NCBI GenBank assembly: GCA_032358165.1
Contig: JAALGY010000035.1
Coordinates: 806,001 to 870,000 of the forward strand
Source of the DNA: Diplosphaera chodatii
Lineage: Eukaryota > Chlorophyta > Trebouxiophyceae > Prasiolales > Stichococcaceae
Direction of reading: 5' to 3'
DNA length: 64,000 bases
Positions 50,602 through 61,496 of the stretch are shown in pieces. The notes beneath the pieces were generated by a model that did no database searches, was not told where the DNA came from, and worked only from the letters and a program-made list of their open reading frames with translations. The position numbers were made by a program, and so were the translations under genes. The stretch's first letter is position 1. Each line of letters opens with the position of its first letter.

Positions 50602-52149
50602 CTATGTCCCAGCACCTGCACTTGGTGTTTGCACAAGAGCGCTGCCAGCAGCAACCGGAGGGCCAGCAGTAGCCGGAGGAGCACCTGCCACCAGAGGGAA
50701 ATACCTGCTTTTGAGAAGCAGTGTCGCACATGTCTGCGTCCTACACACGTTTACCAGGCATGCACGGTGGCCTCTTGCAGGCCTCTTGCAGGCATGCGTC
50801 ACCTGGATGTTGCATGCTGCGAACTGCTTGAGCTCCTTGTGCCAGAGCGAAGTCGGGCGCTGACGCCATGAAGTGTTCTTGTATTCCATGCCCAGCAGCT
50901 TGGCGACATTGCCCAGCGGACCTGAGGCTCCATGAGGAGCTGTACATGTCTGCACGCAACAGAAGATTGGCTGACCACAGATCTGCAGGCTGTTGCAACA
51001 TATGCAGCATCGGTCATGGCAAGGACTGGCCCCGTCTCCGGGCCTGACGGCAGGCCTCACCGCGTTAAGTGTGCCGCCATGGGCTTGCAGTGCATTGTAG
51101 CAGGCATTCAAGGCCACTGATTGGCCGTTGAGTTTGAAGGTTGTGGCTGCCTTTTGCTTAGCGTTCTCGCGAAGGCGCTGGATGTCGCCGACACTGGCTG
51201 TCGCGCCCAAGAACATTTTGCCCTCCTCGCCTGCCACCAGCTGGTGCCCAGCACCTACATGCGTTCATATCTCTCATGTGGACACCGGGCTACAGTGCAC
51301 ATGCACATGTGATGTGCAGGTCATCAGCACGGGCACGCTGCCTAGGAGCATGACATGCAGCAGGTAGGGCCCAGGCTGACAGCCTACAACTAGCACACTG
51401 CACACATCTTGGCTGTGCCCGGCTCATGCAGCTGCGGGCCAGAATCCGTAGGGCAGCAGGAGATGACGGCGCACCATTGATGATCTCAGGCGGCACTGGA
51501 GCCGGCTGCTCCTGCGCCTCGGTGGTAGCTGACTGCTGCGCCTGCTCCACAACCGCCGTTGCTGGCTGTGCTGATGTGCGGTGCAGCTGCTGCAGTGCGC
51601 ATTCCAGCTCAGCATCCTCTTCGGTGCGCAGGCGCAGCTTGCGCCGCATGCGTGGCAAGGTCATCCGAATGAGTTCCGGGGTGCTGCAGCGGCTACTGCC
51701 ACTAGTTCGTGTCTCGACCATGCGGTTGGAGCTGCCAGCTGGCGATGGCGGTTGCAGGGAACCAGGCATGCATGTCGTGCACATCCTGCGGACTGATCGC
51801 CTCGCCTGCGCCGCTATAGGGCAGAGTCCCCTTCCGATCGGGCATAAGCTGCTCCAGCATCGCACAGACCGCACGCCTCATCAGCTTGATCTCCAGAGAG
51901 CCGAACTCCGCAGCTCGAGCGCAAGCCAGACGTCGAGCACACTCCGCTGCCCGCACATCAGCTAGTAGCGCCGTTGCGGGCTGTACATCGTCGACCAGAC
52001 CCTCCAAAAACTTGCTGGCATGAGAAAGAACCTGCTGACGGCCGGTTGCTTGCATCCGTCCAAAGGGTGCACAGCATGAACTCAAGGCCTGCCCGCCTGC
52101 AACAATCCTCCAGCCCTTTGATTAGGACTGCATGGTTTTCATCGCACAT
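50602..52149 (-). CDS. Unrecognised gene, probably spliced
   Basis: Coding-looking minus segments: 52,149-52,000 (MCDENHAVLIKGLEDCCRRA), 52,030-51,760 (FLEGLVDDVQPATALLADV; LEIKLMRRAVCAMLEQLM; SPQDVHDMHAWF), 51,720-51,430 (PELIRMTLPRMRRKLRLR; QLHRTSAQPATAVVEQ), 51,237-51,065 (MFLGATASVGDIQRLREN; ALNACYNALQAHGG). Frame changes imply introns or decay. The last segment resembles 29,640-29,830 in the KDZ companion gene (FLG...L..G..V...YN.LQ.HG). The function is unknown. Confidence 0.35.
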
Positions 52150-52509
52150 TTTGTCACGCGCTGCCTGTCGAGATCAGACCCCACGGAGCACGAGGTGCGC
52201 GGCGCTGAGGAGCTGTGTTCGGCCTGGAGGCCGTCAAAGTGTTGGACGGCTCAGCGTCAAACATCGGTAACACGAGGGCACAGCGCCTACGCAGAGTATG
52301 CTGTTGATGTGAAAGATCGGTTTGACAGCGGTCGCGCATGTTTGTGTGCTGTGTGCTGGCAGCACTTCGCGTATTTGGCAGCTCAATCTGCTCGAGTGAA
52401 AGTGAAAGTGTAGACCCCCCATGGAGACAGGTTTGGATAATCCGGGACAGCCCTGGGATTTGGCAACCTGGGATTTGCCTAGGACCGCCGAGGACCGCCG
52501 AATTGGGTT

Positions 52510-53014
52510 TTGCCGACCGCGACGCAGTGCGTGCACAGCCCACGCGGAGCGTGCAGACTGAACACGAACACAGAGATCGCTTCTCTCTGCGCGTCAAGAC
52601 CGTGCAGCGCGTCCGGGGCGTTCCCTGCCGCCGTTGCGGGGCCCAGGTTGCGAATTCAATTCACTGCCACATCGGCGTGCGCCGCTGTGCCAGCTGCTGC
52701 GGCCTGCCAGCCACCAGCATCACGCTGCAATGATGCACTTGCAGCCCAGTGTGCCGCAAGTGTGCAGGATGTGCTACGTGAAGAAGCACGACGCCCGATT
52801 CGTGGTACGTCGGCCTAGGCTGCTCAGCGCCGCGTTCCGTGCTGTTGACGGTCCACGGCTGCTCCAGATAACGCCTTTTGGCTTGGTGCAGAAACCTGGA
52901 AGCAAGGGACCGCTGTACTTTTGCAAGGCCTGCTTGCCCGATGACCAACTCCTGCACCCACCACAGGTGCTGAGCCGGCCCGCTTCACCCTCGTTGCCGT
53001 ACAAAACCGCATGA
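52510..53014 (+). CDS. Cys-cluster protein, unrecognised
   Basis: Two overlapping plus frames. The first has VPCRRCGAQVANSIHCHIGV and RRCASCCG (to 52,733). The second has VPQVCRMCYVKKHDARFVV ... LYFCKACLPDD (52,732-53,014). Paired C-x2-C motifs 30-70 residues apart suggest zinc ribbons or treble clefs. It is divergent from the minus gene at 52,149, so a shared promoter region could lie at about 52,150-52,330. The exon structure is uncertain. Confidence 0.35.
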
Positions 53015-53042
53015 GCACAACGTCTGTATCATATCAGCACAC

Positions 53043-53345
53043 TTGACGGGTGCAGGTCCTCACGCGGATCATGCTGCGCAGGCCCCGAGCCCTCCACAGG
53101 GTTCGGCAGGGGCACCCCCTGCCCATCAGCGGTCCCATGCGCAGCCAGCGGCGGGTTCCGGAGCCAATGCGCCGACGGAGGACGCAGCTGAACCGTCTCT
53201 GACTGCAACCAGCGGCCGTGCACGCCAGGAAGCCGGGGCGATGCCCCCGCAGAAGCGGCAGCGTGTACAAGGTGGTGCACAGGACTTCTTCATCAGCGAC
53301 ACAGTTGATCTGCTCACCGGAGCGCGCCAGCCCGCTGCAGGTGAC
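53043..53345 (+). CDS. Low-complexity exon, unrecognised
   Basis: Frame rich in Ala/Pro/Gln, then basic PPQKRQRVQGGAQDFFISD, a possible nuclear-localisation signal. It is bounded by plausible splice sites (a CAG before GTGACTTC near 53,341). It may belong to the same transcript as the Cys-cluster frames upstream. Confidence 0.3.
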
Positions 53346-54162
53346 TTCATGTATGATTTAACATCCGTTGCTACGGCCGGCATCCGGATCTGCGCCCTGC
53401 TGTGCAATCTGACTGGTTCGATGCGAAGGTGTTCACCTGCAGACTGTCATATACTGCTACGATCATGGCTTCGTCAGCCACTGAACCGCATATTTGTGTT
53501 ATACAGCTGCAGCGCAGGGACGAACGATGCGGGGCGGCGCTGCACGCCCCCTGAATACGTCAGGTGAGCTTTGACAGCAGCGTGTGCACACTCACACAAT
53601 AGCCAAGGCTCACAGCACTGCAGCACCATCACGAGTGAGTATGATCAAGATGGTACGTTTGTGCGTCGCCACACGGTGTCTGTTCCTTACGCAGGCTTGC
53701 ATCGAGGCGCTGCGACTGCTGGTCATCCCATCAGCATGCCAGGTGGTGGCAGCCACCATGCAGCAGGTCTGCCAAGGGCACAGGCTTCCCTGATGCTGCA
53801 TGTGCTTTTGCTTGTTCTGCACGATCTGCAGTATGCAGCAATGTGTGGTACGAATGCTGCAAAGTCCATCGTCAAGGCTCAGGGTGGCGTGCGCTGCATC
53901 AGCAGGTGCAGGTGCTGCGGTAGCAGCGGTAGCTGCTGCTACTACTACTGCTGCTGCTGCAGCAGTTGCTGGGGCTGCTTACAGCTCTACCGACGACCGT
54001 CCCACAGCAGCAGGTGTAAGGCATACCCGAAGAGCATGTTGACCAGTTGTTGAAGCTGGGGCACGTCAGTACCACCACCAGTCAGAGTCTACAGACTCAT
54101 AGAAGCCATGGACCTCATGATCATTCAGCTAGTGTTGAGACAGCAGTGCTTGCTATTGCAGG

Positions 54163-54910
54163 ACGGCCACCACTGCCGCCGCCAGGTCCCATGCATTTCC
54201 TGGCGGCACAACATGCTGGCGTGGTCCCTGCTGCTGTGCGGCGCTCGCATGGACTCGGCCGACCTGTAACTGTGTCAGACTACCTGGATCGCTCAGCCAA
54301 CGTCAGCACCCCACACGAGGTTATTCTCTTCAACGCGCTGCTGCCCCAGTGCACAAGTGGCCATTCTACCGATTGGCGCAAGTTTGCAATACACTGGAAC
54401 ATAGCCATGCATCAGTACATTCAGCAGACCGGTGACCTGCTCAGCATCACTGGCAAGAACATGGTGCAGCTTCAGAACTATCATAGAACACGAGTGTCAG
54501 CTATTGCAGCAGCCCATAGTAGGCAGAATGCAGCAATCGTAGCAAATGCCCACATGATGCAGCAGGGTGCAGACAGTCTGCGCCTGCAAGGGCTGCCGGC
54601 AGCCCTTCCTGTTGCAGCTCTGGCTGTGGCAGGTGGTGTTGGGGAGCAGCCCGAGCAGCAAGCATTCCTGTATGCTCCTGGTATGCCCCTTGCACCCCAA
54701 TTGATGGGACCCATCGAGCGCCCTCCAGGTGCTGTGGGCACAGGCAGGGGTGGGAAGGGGGGCAAGAAGAGCTGCAAGAACTGCTCTATCATCGCTTGCT
54801 CATGGGTTCCAACAGCCAATAAGCATTGCTGCGAGTGTTTTGTGCGTTCCACTGTGGCATGTTTCGACCTTTACAGGCACCGTGTGCCAGCCTGTCGTTG
54901 CAAGAAGTAG
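54163..54910 (+). CDS. Unrecognised protein with C-terminal Cys cluster
   Basis: Exon following the acceptor TTGCTATTGCAG. It contains VTVSDYLDRSANVSTPHEV, TDWRKFAIHWNIAMHQYI and ITGKNMVQLQNYHRTRV, then Ala-rich sequence, a Gly/Lys patch GTGRGGKGGKKSCKNC and a Cys-rich end (NKHCCECFVR ... VPACRCKK), stop at 54,908. The Cys arrangement and Gly/Lys lead recur in the ORF at 56,397, suggesting tandem paralogues. Zinc or nucleic-acid binding is a guess. Confidence 0.5.
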
Positions 54911-55469
54911 GACCATGTTGTAAACATCTGGCATGTCTGTACACCTTGTCTACAAAGTGACTTCATGCATCACATAGTCAGTGACATGCCTTTGTGCTGA
55001 ACATAGGTTGAGCCTGTTGCCTCACCCGGCCCACTTGCTAATGTGCCGCCCACAACAAGCCCACCAAGCTCAAGCAATGCCCAGGCTTCAAAGGTGGGGT
55101 GCGTGCCAGCCATGTGAGTGGCTGTGGGAGTGTGCTCAGTCGTGCAGGCAGCATTGCCAGCCAGCAATGCAGCCACCATGGCCCACCACCAGAAGTCCAC
55201 AGGAACACGCAGGTACATGCGCCCTACTGTGCAGCAGCGCAGGATGCCAGCCATGCGCTCAGATTGCTGGCAGCTGTTGGCCAGCCACGCTGTGGCAGCT
55301 TTGCAGCATGTGAGCAGCATGCCATGGCGGTCGCGGCTCTGGCGCAGGGCATCCTGCAGATCATGGCTGCTGCAGACGAACACAACCAACCAGGTGCAGC
55401 ACCCCCCCCCACAACTTGCAGTTTGCTGTTCAGCATGTCAGTGCTTGCAAACAGCACGCCCTGTGAAGC

Positions 55470-56111
55470 ATGTGCACCCTTACAGGAGGTGTTGCTCGTG
55501 ATGCAGGCGCTGCACCAGTGGCTGATCACCTGGCAGATCCATGCCAGGCTCAGCAGATCCCTGTGCCATCAGGTGCACACGCGGCGCCATTGCTGCCCTC
55601 GCCACCGCAGCAGCAGCACCATGAGCAGCAGCTGCGAGCACAGCAAGCAACACAGCAGCAGAAGCAGGAGCAGCCGCCGCCACCGCAGCAGCAGCCATTG
55701 CCGCCAATGGTGGTGGCATCGCCGCCACCCCTGCAACACCTACAGCCGTCGTCACCGCCGCCGCCACCCCTGCAGCAGCAACAGCTGCAGGCACAGCACG
55801 CAGCACAGCAGCTACAACAAGAGCAGAAGCAGCCGCCGTCAGCGCAGCGGCAGCCACTGCTGTCGATGTCGCCTTCGCCGCCACCGCTGCTGCAACAGCC
55901 ACAGCCTTCACCGCCGCTGCAACAGCCACAGCCTTCACCGCCGCTGTCACCTGTGCAGCAGCAGCTACCGTCACTGCAGCCGCAGCATCAGAGGGCTCTG
56001 ACGCTGCCACCCTTGCTGCTGGAAGCGCCACCATCTTGCCCGCCGCAGCAGCCTGAGGCACACAATGAGATACAGACAACACCAGCTCCCCAGATGCAGA
56101 CAGGTAGCTGA
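55470..56111 (+). CDS. Pro/Gln-rich frame
   Basis: Frame dominated by Gln and Pro (QQQPLPPMVVASPPPL; LQQPQPSPP repeated twice as a 27-bp direct repeat at about 55,890-55,940), ending near a CAG|GTAGCT donor at 56,103. The antisense frame is Ala/Val-rich and equally open, so coding on plus is plausible but not proven. It may join the Cys-rich ORF at 56,397. Confidence 0.35.
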   Translation: MCTLTGGVARDAGAAPVADHLADPCQAQQIPVPSGAHAAPLLPSPPQQQHHEQQLRAQQATQQQKQEQPPPPQQQPLPPMVVASPPPLQHLQPSSPPPPPLQQQQLQAQHAAQQLQQEQKQPPSAQRQPLLSMSPSPPPLLQQPQPSPPLQQPQPSPPLSPVQQQLPSLQPQHQRALTLPPLLLEAPPSCPPQQPEAHNEIQTTPAPQMQTGS

Positions 56112-56396
56112 CAACTGGTCCGGCATCTGGTTGAACCTGGTCTAGTGGCTGACCACCAATAAGGTCGTCATGAGGAAGCTTGATGTATGAATCCCTTGAA
56201 ACGCAGGGAACGCGGAGCGTGTACAGGAATATCGTACGCCATTTGGTGCCGTCCGACAGGTGATCACAGTGCCATGCAGCATGTTGTAAGTGTGCGTGAG
56301 GCCTGCTGTTGGACAGGTGGCTCGTGTGTTTCTGAAGTCCGCCACGCCGCTGCGCAGGTACCCAATGCGGGGCTGGGGGCTGCTGTGCCAACTTAA

Positions 56397-56666
56397 ATGG
56401 TGAAGGGGCGTGGCATGGGGGGCGCAGGCGGCAAGAAGCGATGCCTGTCCTGTAGGGACGATGCAGGAAACAATCCACTCAAGGAAGGTCATAGGTGTGC
56501 CTGTTTTCTCCGAAGACTGGACAGACCTGTGCCGCCAGACTTACAGGCAAAGTATGACAAGAAGGCAGCAAGCAAGAAGGGCTGTCCCTGCTTGGACTGC
56601 AACCCAAAACTGGCTGCTGCTCACAAGAAGTACAATGAGACCAAGAGGAACAAGATGGGCAGATGA
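56397..56666 (+). CDS. Small Cys-rich basic protein or last exon
   Basis: An 89-codon frame: MVKGRGMGGAGGKKRCLSC, HRCACFLRR, YDKKAASKKGCPCLDCNPK, ending NKMGR. Three C-x-C/C-x2-C pairs and high Lys/Gly. It is similar in layout to the C-terminus at 54,750-54,910. It could be the last exon of the 55,470 frame rather than a separate gene. Confidence 0.5.
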   Translation: MVKGRGMGGAGGKKRCLSCRDDAGNNPLKEGHRCACFLRRLDRPVPPDLQAKYDKKAASKKGCPCLDCNPKLAAAHKKYNETKRNKMGR

Positions 56667-56829
56667 TCATTTGCTGTCATGTGCTGGACTCTGCTCGCTA
56701 GATGTTAATGACACACGGATTCAGATTCCAATGGCAAACCATGTCATCGATGGTCAGCCACAATGGATAGCAGGGTTGGCAATACACCTGATCTCATAGT
56801 TATACCTCAAAACAGTTCAGCTATCTGAT

Positions 56830-58058
56830 CTACTCGCAATCCTTCCGAATGAACAGCAGTGTGCCGATACGGCGGTGCTGATCGAATGGCAGGATAGGCT
56901 CATCCATCCTGACCATGTTCCCCCCCTCTCTGACATCATCATAGTTATACCAGGCCTGTGGCGCCCCTACCGGTGTGGACATTCGCACATACCCATGGTG
57001 GTGATCAACGGCTGCCACATGCACAACAGACAGAACATACTGCACATCACCGACTTGCAACTCAGGGATCAGCTTCACTATCGCTGGCTGAGCTGCTGCA
57101 TCGGCCTCAGCGCCCCGCAGGGACAACCCCGCGGAGCTGCCATCCCACATTATCCCGCAGCCCAATGCTGGCGGCGGTGCAGGCCTCTTCTCCTTGAATA
57201 TCGTCTCGTCTCGCAGCCGGCCCCTTTCGTAGGTAAACTGCACTATGGGCTCCAGTGCAACTTCCCAGTGACCCGCCGCATTCCATGACATGTTGCTGCA
57301 CAGAGCACAAGCAGCACATCAGACCACCATGTATATCGGAGGCAGTTTGCACAAACCGTCAGTTGTTGATGCAGGGAATATAGATGATAGACCCACCTGC
57401 ACATGTTTGTGTTGGTGGCAAAGGTGAGGTAAAATGCATCTGGGTGCACTGCCTGACGGTACAGAATATGGACGTCGGTGAACATCCCCTGCAACACACA
57501 ACCCCAAGCCTGAAGCTACGATGGCAGAAAGCATGCTGGCATATTCGATACGATGCTGGCAACTCATGATACATGCACTGAGCACGGTGCGCACCAAATT
57601 CCATGAAGCCTCTTTGTCAGCCCAGGTCTGATACCGCTCCGCCACATACTTCTCCAACTGCTGCTGCGACAGCTGCACCAACTGCTGCCTGACCTCGCTG
57701 TCTTCGATGCCAGAGTCGAACATCAGCTGCCCCATGGATGCGCAGATGCTTCCGAAGGTGCCCGAGGCAAACAACAGGCCCGCCAGCTGCCTGCTGCAGA
57801 AGAGTGCCGCCAGGCTGACTGCGCTGAAGTCATGCCCGCACAGATTCCGGTTCCAGGACAAGGCCTGTGCGCCCAGCACCAATGAAAGCACGGTCAAAGT
57901 AGTTATCACAACAGGTGGCATGTGAGCTCATGCAATGTATAGATAAGAGCAGAGTGCCTAAGGGTCACCTGCACCCGGGCTGCACTACTGACAGGGCCGG
58001 CGTCGCCGGGCTCTGCATCTGTTGCCATCATCTCAAGGGTGTTGGAAGGTTTGATACC
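56830..58058 (-). CDS. Ubiquitin-specific-protease-like protein (C-terminal exons)
   Basis: Exons on minus with agreeing phases: 58058-57969, 57864-57586, 57488-57397, 57295-56830 (stop). The C-terminus VQYVLSVVHVAAVDHHHGYV ... WYNYDDVRE ... IGTLLFIRKD follows the His box and final strand of USP (C19) domains. The start NLCGHDFSAVSLAALF aligns loosely with the USP Cys box, but Asp stands where the catalytic Cys should be, so it may be inactive. Upstream exons probably exist (58,185; 58,525-58,960). A distant fold match cannot be excluded. Confidence 0.45.
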
Positions 58059-58524
58059 CTGACAGTCCGACAACACAGGAGGTGAGGGCAAGCATGAATG
58101 CTACTCTGTTGCAAGCTCACCAGCGTCAGGATGCACGATCTTCCAGATGCGCGCCAGCAGCGCTTCATCTTCTGCAGCATCGACTTGCAGCATTAACTAC
58201 GATGTGAAGTGTTGAAGCAAAATGGTTCACAGACATCTGCAAGCATCATCACGAGCAGCAACGAAAATGCATAGCCTTGACAGCAACTCACTATTGGAGG
58301 CATTCAATGCTGCAGCAGATGCGGTGCGAGCTGCGGTGCGAGCTGCGGGTGCAGCAACGGCAGCGACATCCCCTGTCAAGCAAGGCAAAAGTGCGATTAC
58401 AGTGCATGGCAGCAGCATGCGGATAGGCACAGCCAAGCAGCACCAGCATGTGACTGTGCAGCACTCACCACGAAGCTGCTCCCAAGTGCTCGCAGCGCTT
58501 GTAGACACGTCTGCAACTGGATGG

Positions 58525-58960
58525 TCATAGCCGCCACAGCAGGCTGAACCACCACAGCCGTGCTGGGGCCGGGGGCAGTGCGACCGAGGCAGCGGGCGCT
58601 GCGGCTGGGACAGCAGCTGCTGAAGTTGCAGCTGCTGCTGCAGATGCCGCCGCGGCGACCGCAGCAGCGGCTGATGTGCTGACATCCGCCAAGCTGATCA
58701 GCGGCTGCTCGTTGTCCTCGACTGCTGCCTGCAGGAACACAGCCTCAACAGAGGGCAGCATCATGACCGCTTCGCTGAGCGGCTGCACCGGTGCCACTGT
58801 CAGGTCCAGCCAAGGCGCAGGCAGCTGCAGCCCCAAAGCCCGGCAGAGCTGCTGCACCCGCTGCAGGGAGACCAGATCATTGACGTACTCCTCCTTGTGC
58901 CCAGAATACTGCATTTTCTGCAAGCAGCAGCGGATCATTAAGTGCAGGCCATGAGTCCAG
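58525..58960 (-). CDS. Probable upstream exon of the USP-like gene
   Basis: Minus frame KMQYSGHKEEYVNDLVSLQR, VQQLCRALGLQLPAPWLDL, VEAVFLQAAVEDNEQPLISL, then a long Ala/Ser run. An overlapping frame gives AAMTIQLQTCLQALRALGSS ending at a GTGAGT donor near 58,469. It has the same strand and sits just upstream of the USP-like exons, so one transcript is likely. No domain is recognised. Confidence 0.35.
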
Positions 58961-59291
58961 ACGACTGCAGGTTTATGGTGTGCTTCAGAATGTAAGCAGT
59001 GGAGTGAGTGGTGATGCAACTGACAGGCTTGCCGCAAATGGCCGAGTGAGTGATTAGTTGGTGCCGAGGCATCGGAGCAACGACGCATATGTCGTGCCGA
59101 TCAAACACGAGCTGGGCAGTGCTCATGCCTTTGTTAAACACCGTGATCTAGTAGTTTGTGAGCGCATAGACGAGAAAGAAAAGTAAGACCAGATAAGATC
59201 AAGACAAGATATAAGCTCGGCTTATGCCGAGCTGGAGCCCACAATACATGCCCACCCTGCCGCACCGCCGTCGCTCGCAGGCCTTGCCACA

Positions 59292-59486
59292 ATGTGTCAC
59301 AAATTTGTGATATTGCCATGCGGGTCGACCGTCACGCTGAAAGACAAAAATTGTACCGACCCTAATTGTGTCAAGAGAGTAGCCACTTTGAAAGTCACAG
59401 CAGAGAATGCGCCACGACTCCCTCGCTGCCCATTCCACGGTTCATTCAGTGGGTGCATGCGGGCCGTCCAGCAGCGTCGAGGCTGA
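59292..59486 (+). CDS. Short Cys-containing ORF, doubtful
   Basis: A 64-codon frame with CGSTVTLKDKNCTDPNCVKR and PRCPFHGSFSGC. The Cys/His spacing hints at a small zinc finger, but there is no other support. Confidence 0.2.
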   Translation: MCHKFVILPCGSTVTLKDKNCTDPNCVKRVATLKVTAENAPRLPRCPFHGSFSGCMRAVQQRRG

Positions 59487-59540
59487 AGGACGACTTCCAG
59501 CTCGCGGGCGGCCCAAGGATGAGGAGGTGGCACTGGGCGG

Positions 59541-59694
59541 AGCGTGGTCAGAGACGCGCGTGAAGCCCTGCAGCCTGTCTTGACCATCCACTTCGGCCGA
59601 CTTGGTGTCGCGGGCGGATCGTGGTTCAGAGACGCATGTCAAACCCTGCAGCCTGTGTTGACACACATACTTCAGTCGACCCGGTGTCGCGGAA
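59541..59694 (+). repeat. Imperfect tandem repeat, two ~77-bp units
   Basis: CAGAGACGC...CCTGCAGCCTGT.TTGAC...GGTGTCGCGG occurs twice in succession (59,541-59,617 and 59,618-59,694) with ~80% agreement by eye. Nothing else is recognised between 59,500 and 60,259. Confidence 0.6.
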
Positions 59695-60259
59695 GTCTCG
59701 TGCCGGGGTCTGGCAGGCGGACAAGGTTTTGTTGGCAGTTTCAAGCCTTGCGATGCCTTGACTGTCGTGTAATGCCTTATGCTTGTACTTGTAACGCAAG
59801 AGCTCCACGCTTCAGATGAACATTCCGTGAACGACATGTGTCAAGCACAGCATTTTAAATTTTGATGTGCAGCTAGTGGGATGCCGTCACCCCTGGCACT
59901 GCTGTCCGTCACTCTGCCACCCCTGCCGCAGTCAAACTGCTGAGATGGATATGGAACGCGAAAGGTCTGGGCGCCTGCGCTATCTGCAGTGTTGATTGTG
60001 TCGTCAGTCAGCACCAGGGCATTGCGGTCTGCACTGCACACCAGCGCAGATACAATGATGTCGACAGTCGGTCAGTCAGATCAGGGTGCAAGGTTGTTGT
60101 ATCAGTGGTGTTGAATAGGTGGTGTTGACAAACACCAGTGTGTGTCTCAACAATTAAGACACCAGGCGGACCTGGGACAGATGACCCTGACGGGCCACTC
60201 CAGGCCGAGCATACTACATCAGTAGCTTCAGCATAACGCATCATTCATTGTCACCAGTG

Positions 60260-60275
60260 TACGCGCTTAAACTAC
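60260..60275. repeat. hAT left TIR
   Basis: TACGCGCTTAAACTAC, a perfect inverse of the last 16 bases of the window. It is followed by TAAGCCGATCTGGGTATG and a TTTAAAC palindrome. Confidence 0.85.
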
Positions 60276-60329
60276 TAAGCCGATCTGGGTATGTTTAAAC
60301 ATCAGAGGGCCCGTGTTGTTTTAGCTTGG

Positions 60330-60352
60330 CCCCCCCCCTACAGGGGGGGACA
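60330..60352. repeat. G/C-run hairpin
   Basis: A run of C, CTACAG and a run of G form a short stem in the hAT left sub-terminal region. Homopolymer length here may also be a sequencing weakness. Confidence 0.5.
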
Positions 60353-60833
60353 AACTCATGTGTTTACCGGACCGAGTAGAAAGGTCAAAATTTCCGGAAC
60401 GGCTGCCTCAGCGTAGCGCAGAGCAAAGGCGTCGTCCAGTCATGTGTGCCTTATATTGACAGCGATGACCCTCTGTAAGTGCTTGCGCGGCCTGAAGCAC
60501 CGCGAACCAGGTGCGGCGCGGCGTTGTAGGTTCGGGTGTGGATTATGTCACATTACAAAGGTACCGAGATAAAGTTTTTTTCAAGGACGGGGGCTGGCAC
60601 TAGAAACAAGAAGGCATCCGACTTCGATCAGAAGTTGTCAGCGTGATGCGGCTGCAGCAGGCATGCCACTCGCGCTGAAACTTCGCACAGATGCTTGCGG
60701 ACGTCTAAAATGCATCTGACATCAGCCTGGCAGCGTTTGGACACAAAACGGCGAAGTTGCCTAAGTACCATGCTACTGGTGCATTTACGCACAAGCGGGA
60801 GTAGTTTACGGCACGGACTAAGGCATTCCCTAC

Positions 60834-61448
60834 CTACCTCTGCCCCTTCACAGCTGTAGGGCCAAACTCGCGTCTCGCTACTGCGAACGCCAATTGATTT
60901 TTAAGCACTGTGTATAAACTATATCCCGGTATTTTTTTACCGTCAAACACCTTGCTAAACGACGAGGAGACTATACAAACAATCTGAGCCAGTTTGCTGC
61001 TGCACTTCGACACCCAAAATCTTCCCAGCAGATTATTGCTACCCAACCTGGGCGGTGACCGCTGCCACCAGAGAGTTTTAGAGTTTGCTGCATCAAACTG
61101 CTGCCCCGGAGCAAGTCCTGAGCCCAGGGTTGGCACGACAGGTGCTGCAGCCGCCACAGGCACATACCCAGGCGACAGGGCATCCTGCTGCAAATCGATA
61201 CCCTGAAACAGAAGCATGCCAAAGGCGCCACCCAGCGGCAACCCCTCTTCCCCAGGCTGCTCTCTGTATGCCTGTTCCAGCAGACCGTTGAGCTCCACGC
61301 TGTCGAGGGGCTGCACAGACATGCCATCCGCATCCAGCAGCTCATCGTCGCCAGCCGACACTGGTCGACGCTGCCGCACGTTCCTAAGCACACATGTCCA
61401 TGTCAATGGTCTTAACAGCTGAGACGCATGCAAGGCAGTAACGTGCAT
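60834..61448 (-). CDS. Downstream hAT ORF, unassigned
   Basis: A 204-codon minus frame with acidic/hydrophobic segments (DDELLDADGMSVQPLDSVEL, GLLEQAYREQPGEEG) and a basic end. It could be an alternative 3' exon of the transposase (an acceptor TTAG precedes it at about 61,386) or an independent small protein. No domain is recognised. Confidence 0.35.
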   Translation of the reverse strand: MHVTALHASQLLRPLTWTCVLRNVRQRRPVSAGDDELLDADGMSVQPLDSVELNGLLEQAYREQPGEEGLPLGGAFGMLLFQGIDLQQDALSPGYVPVAAAAPVVPTLGSGLAPGQQFDAANSKTLWWQRSPPRLGSNNLLGRFWVSKCSSKLAQIVCIVSSSFSKVFDGKKIPGYSLYTVLKNQLAFAVARREFGPTAVKGQR

Positions 61449-61496
61449 GGCGCCAACATCTGAGGCACTTTCAGGATGCTGCTTGGCACAGCCTGA

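Noticed and set aside
55480..56478. 332-codon Ala/Val-rich minus ORF
   Set aside because: It mirrors the Pro/Gln-rich plus frame (CAG/CTG and CCG repeats); composition alone keeps it open, and its domain content is nil.
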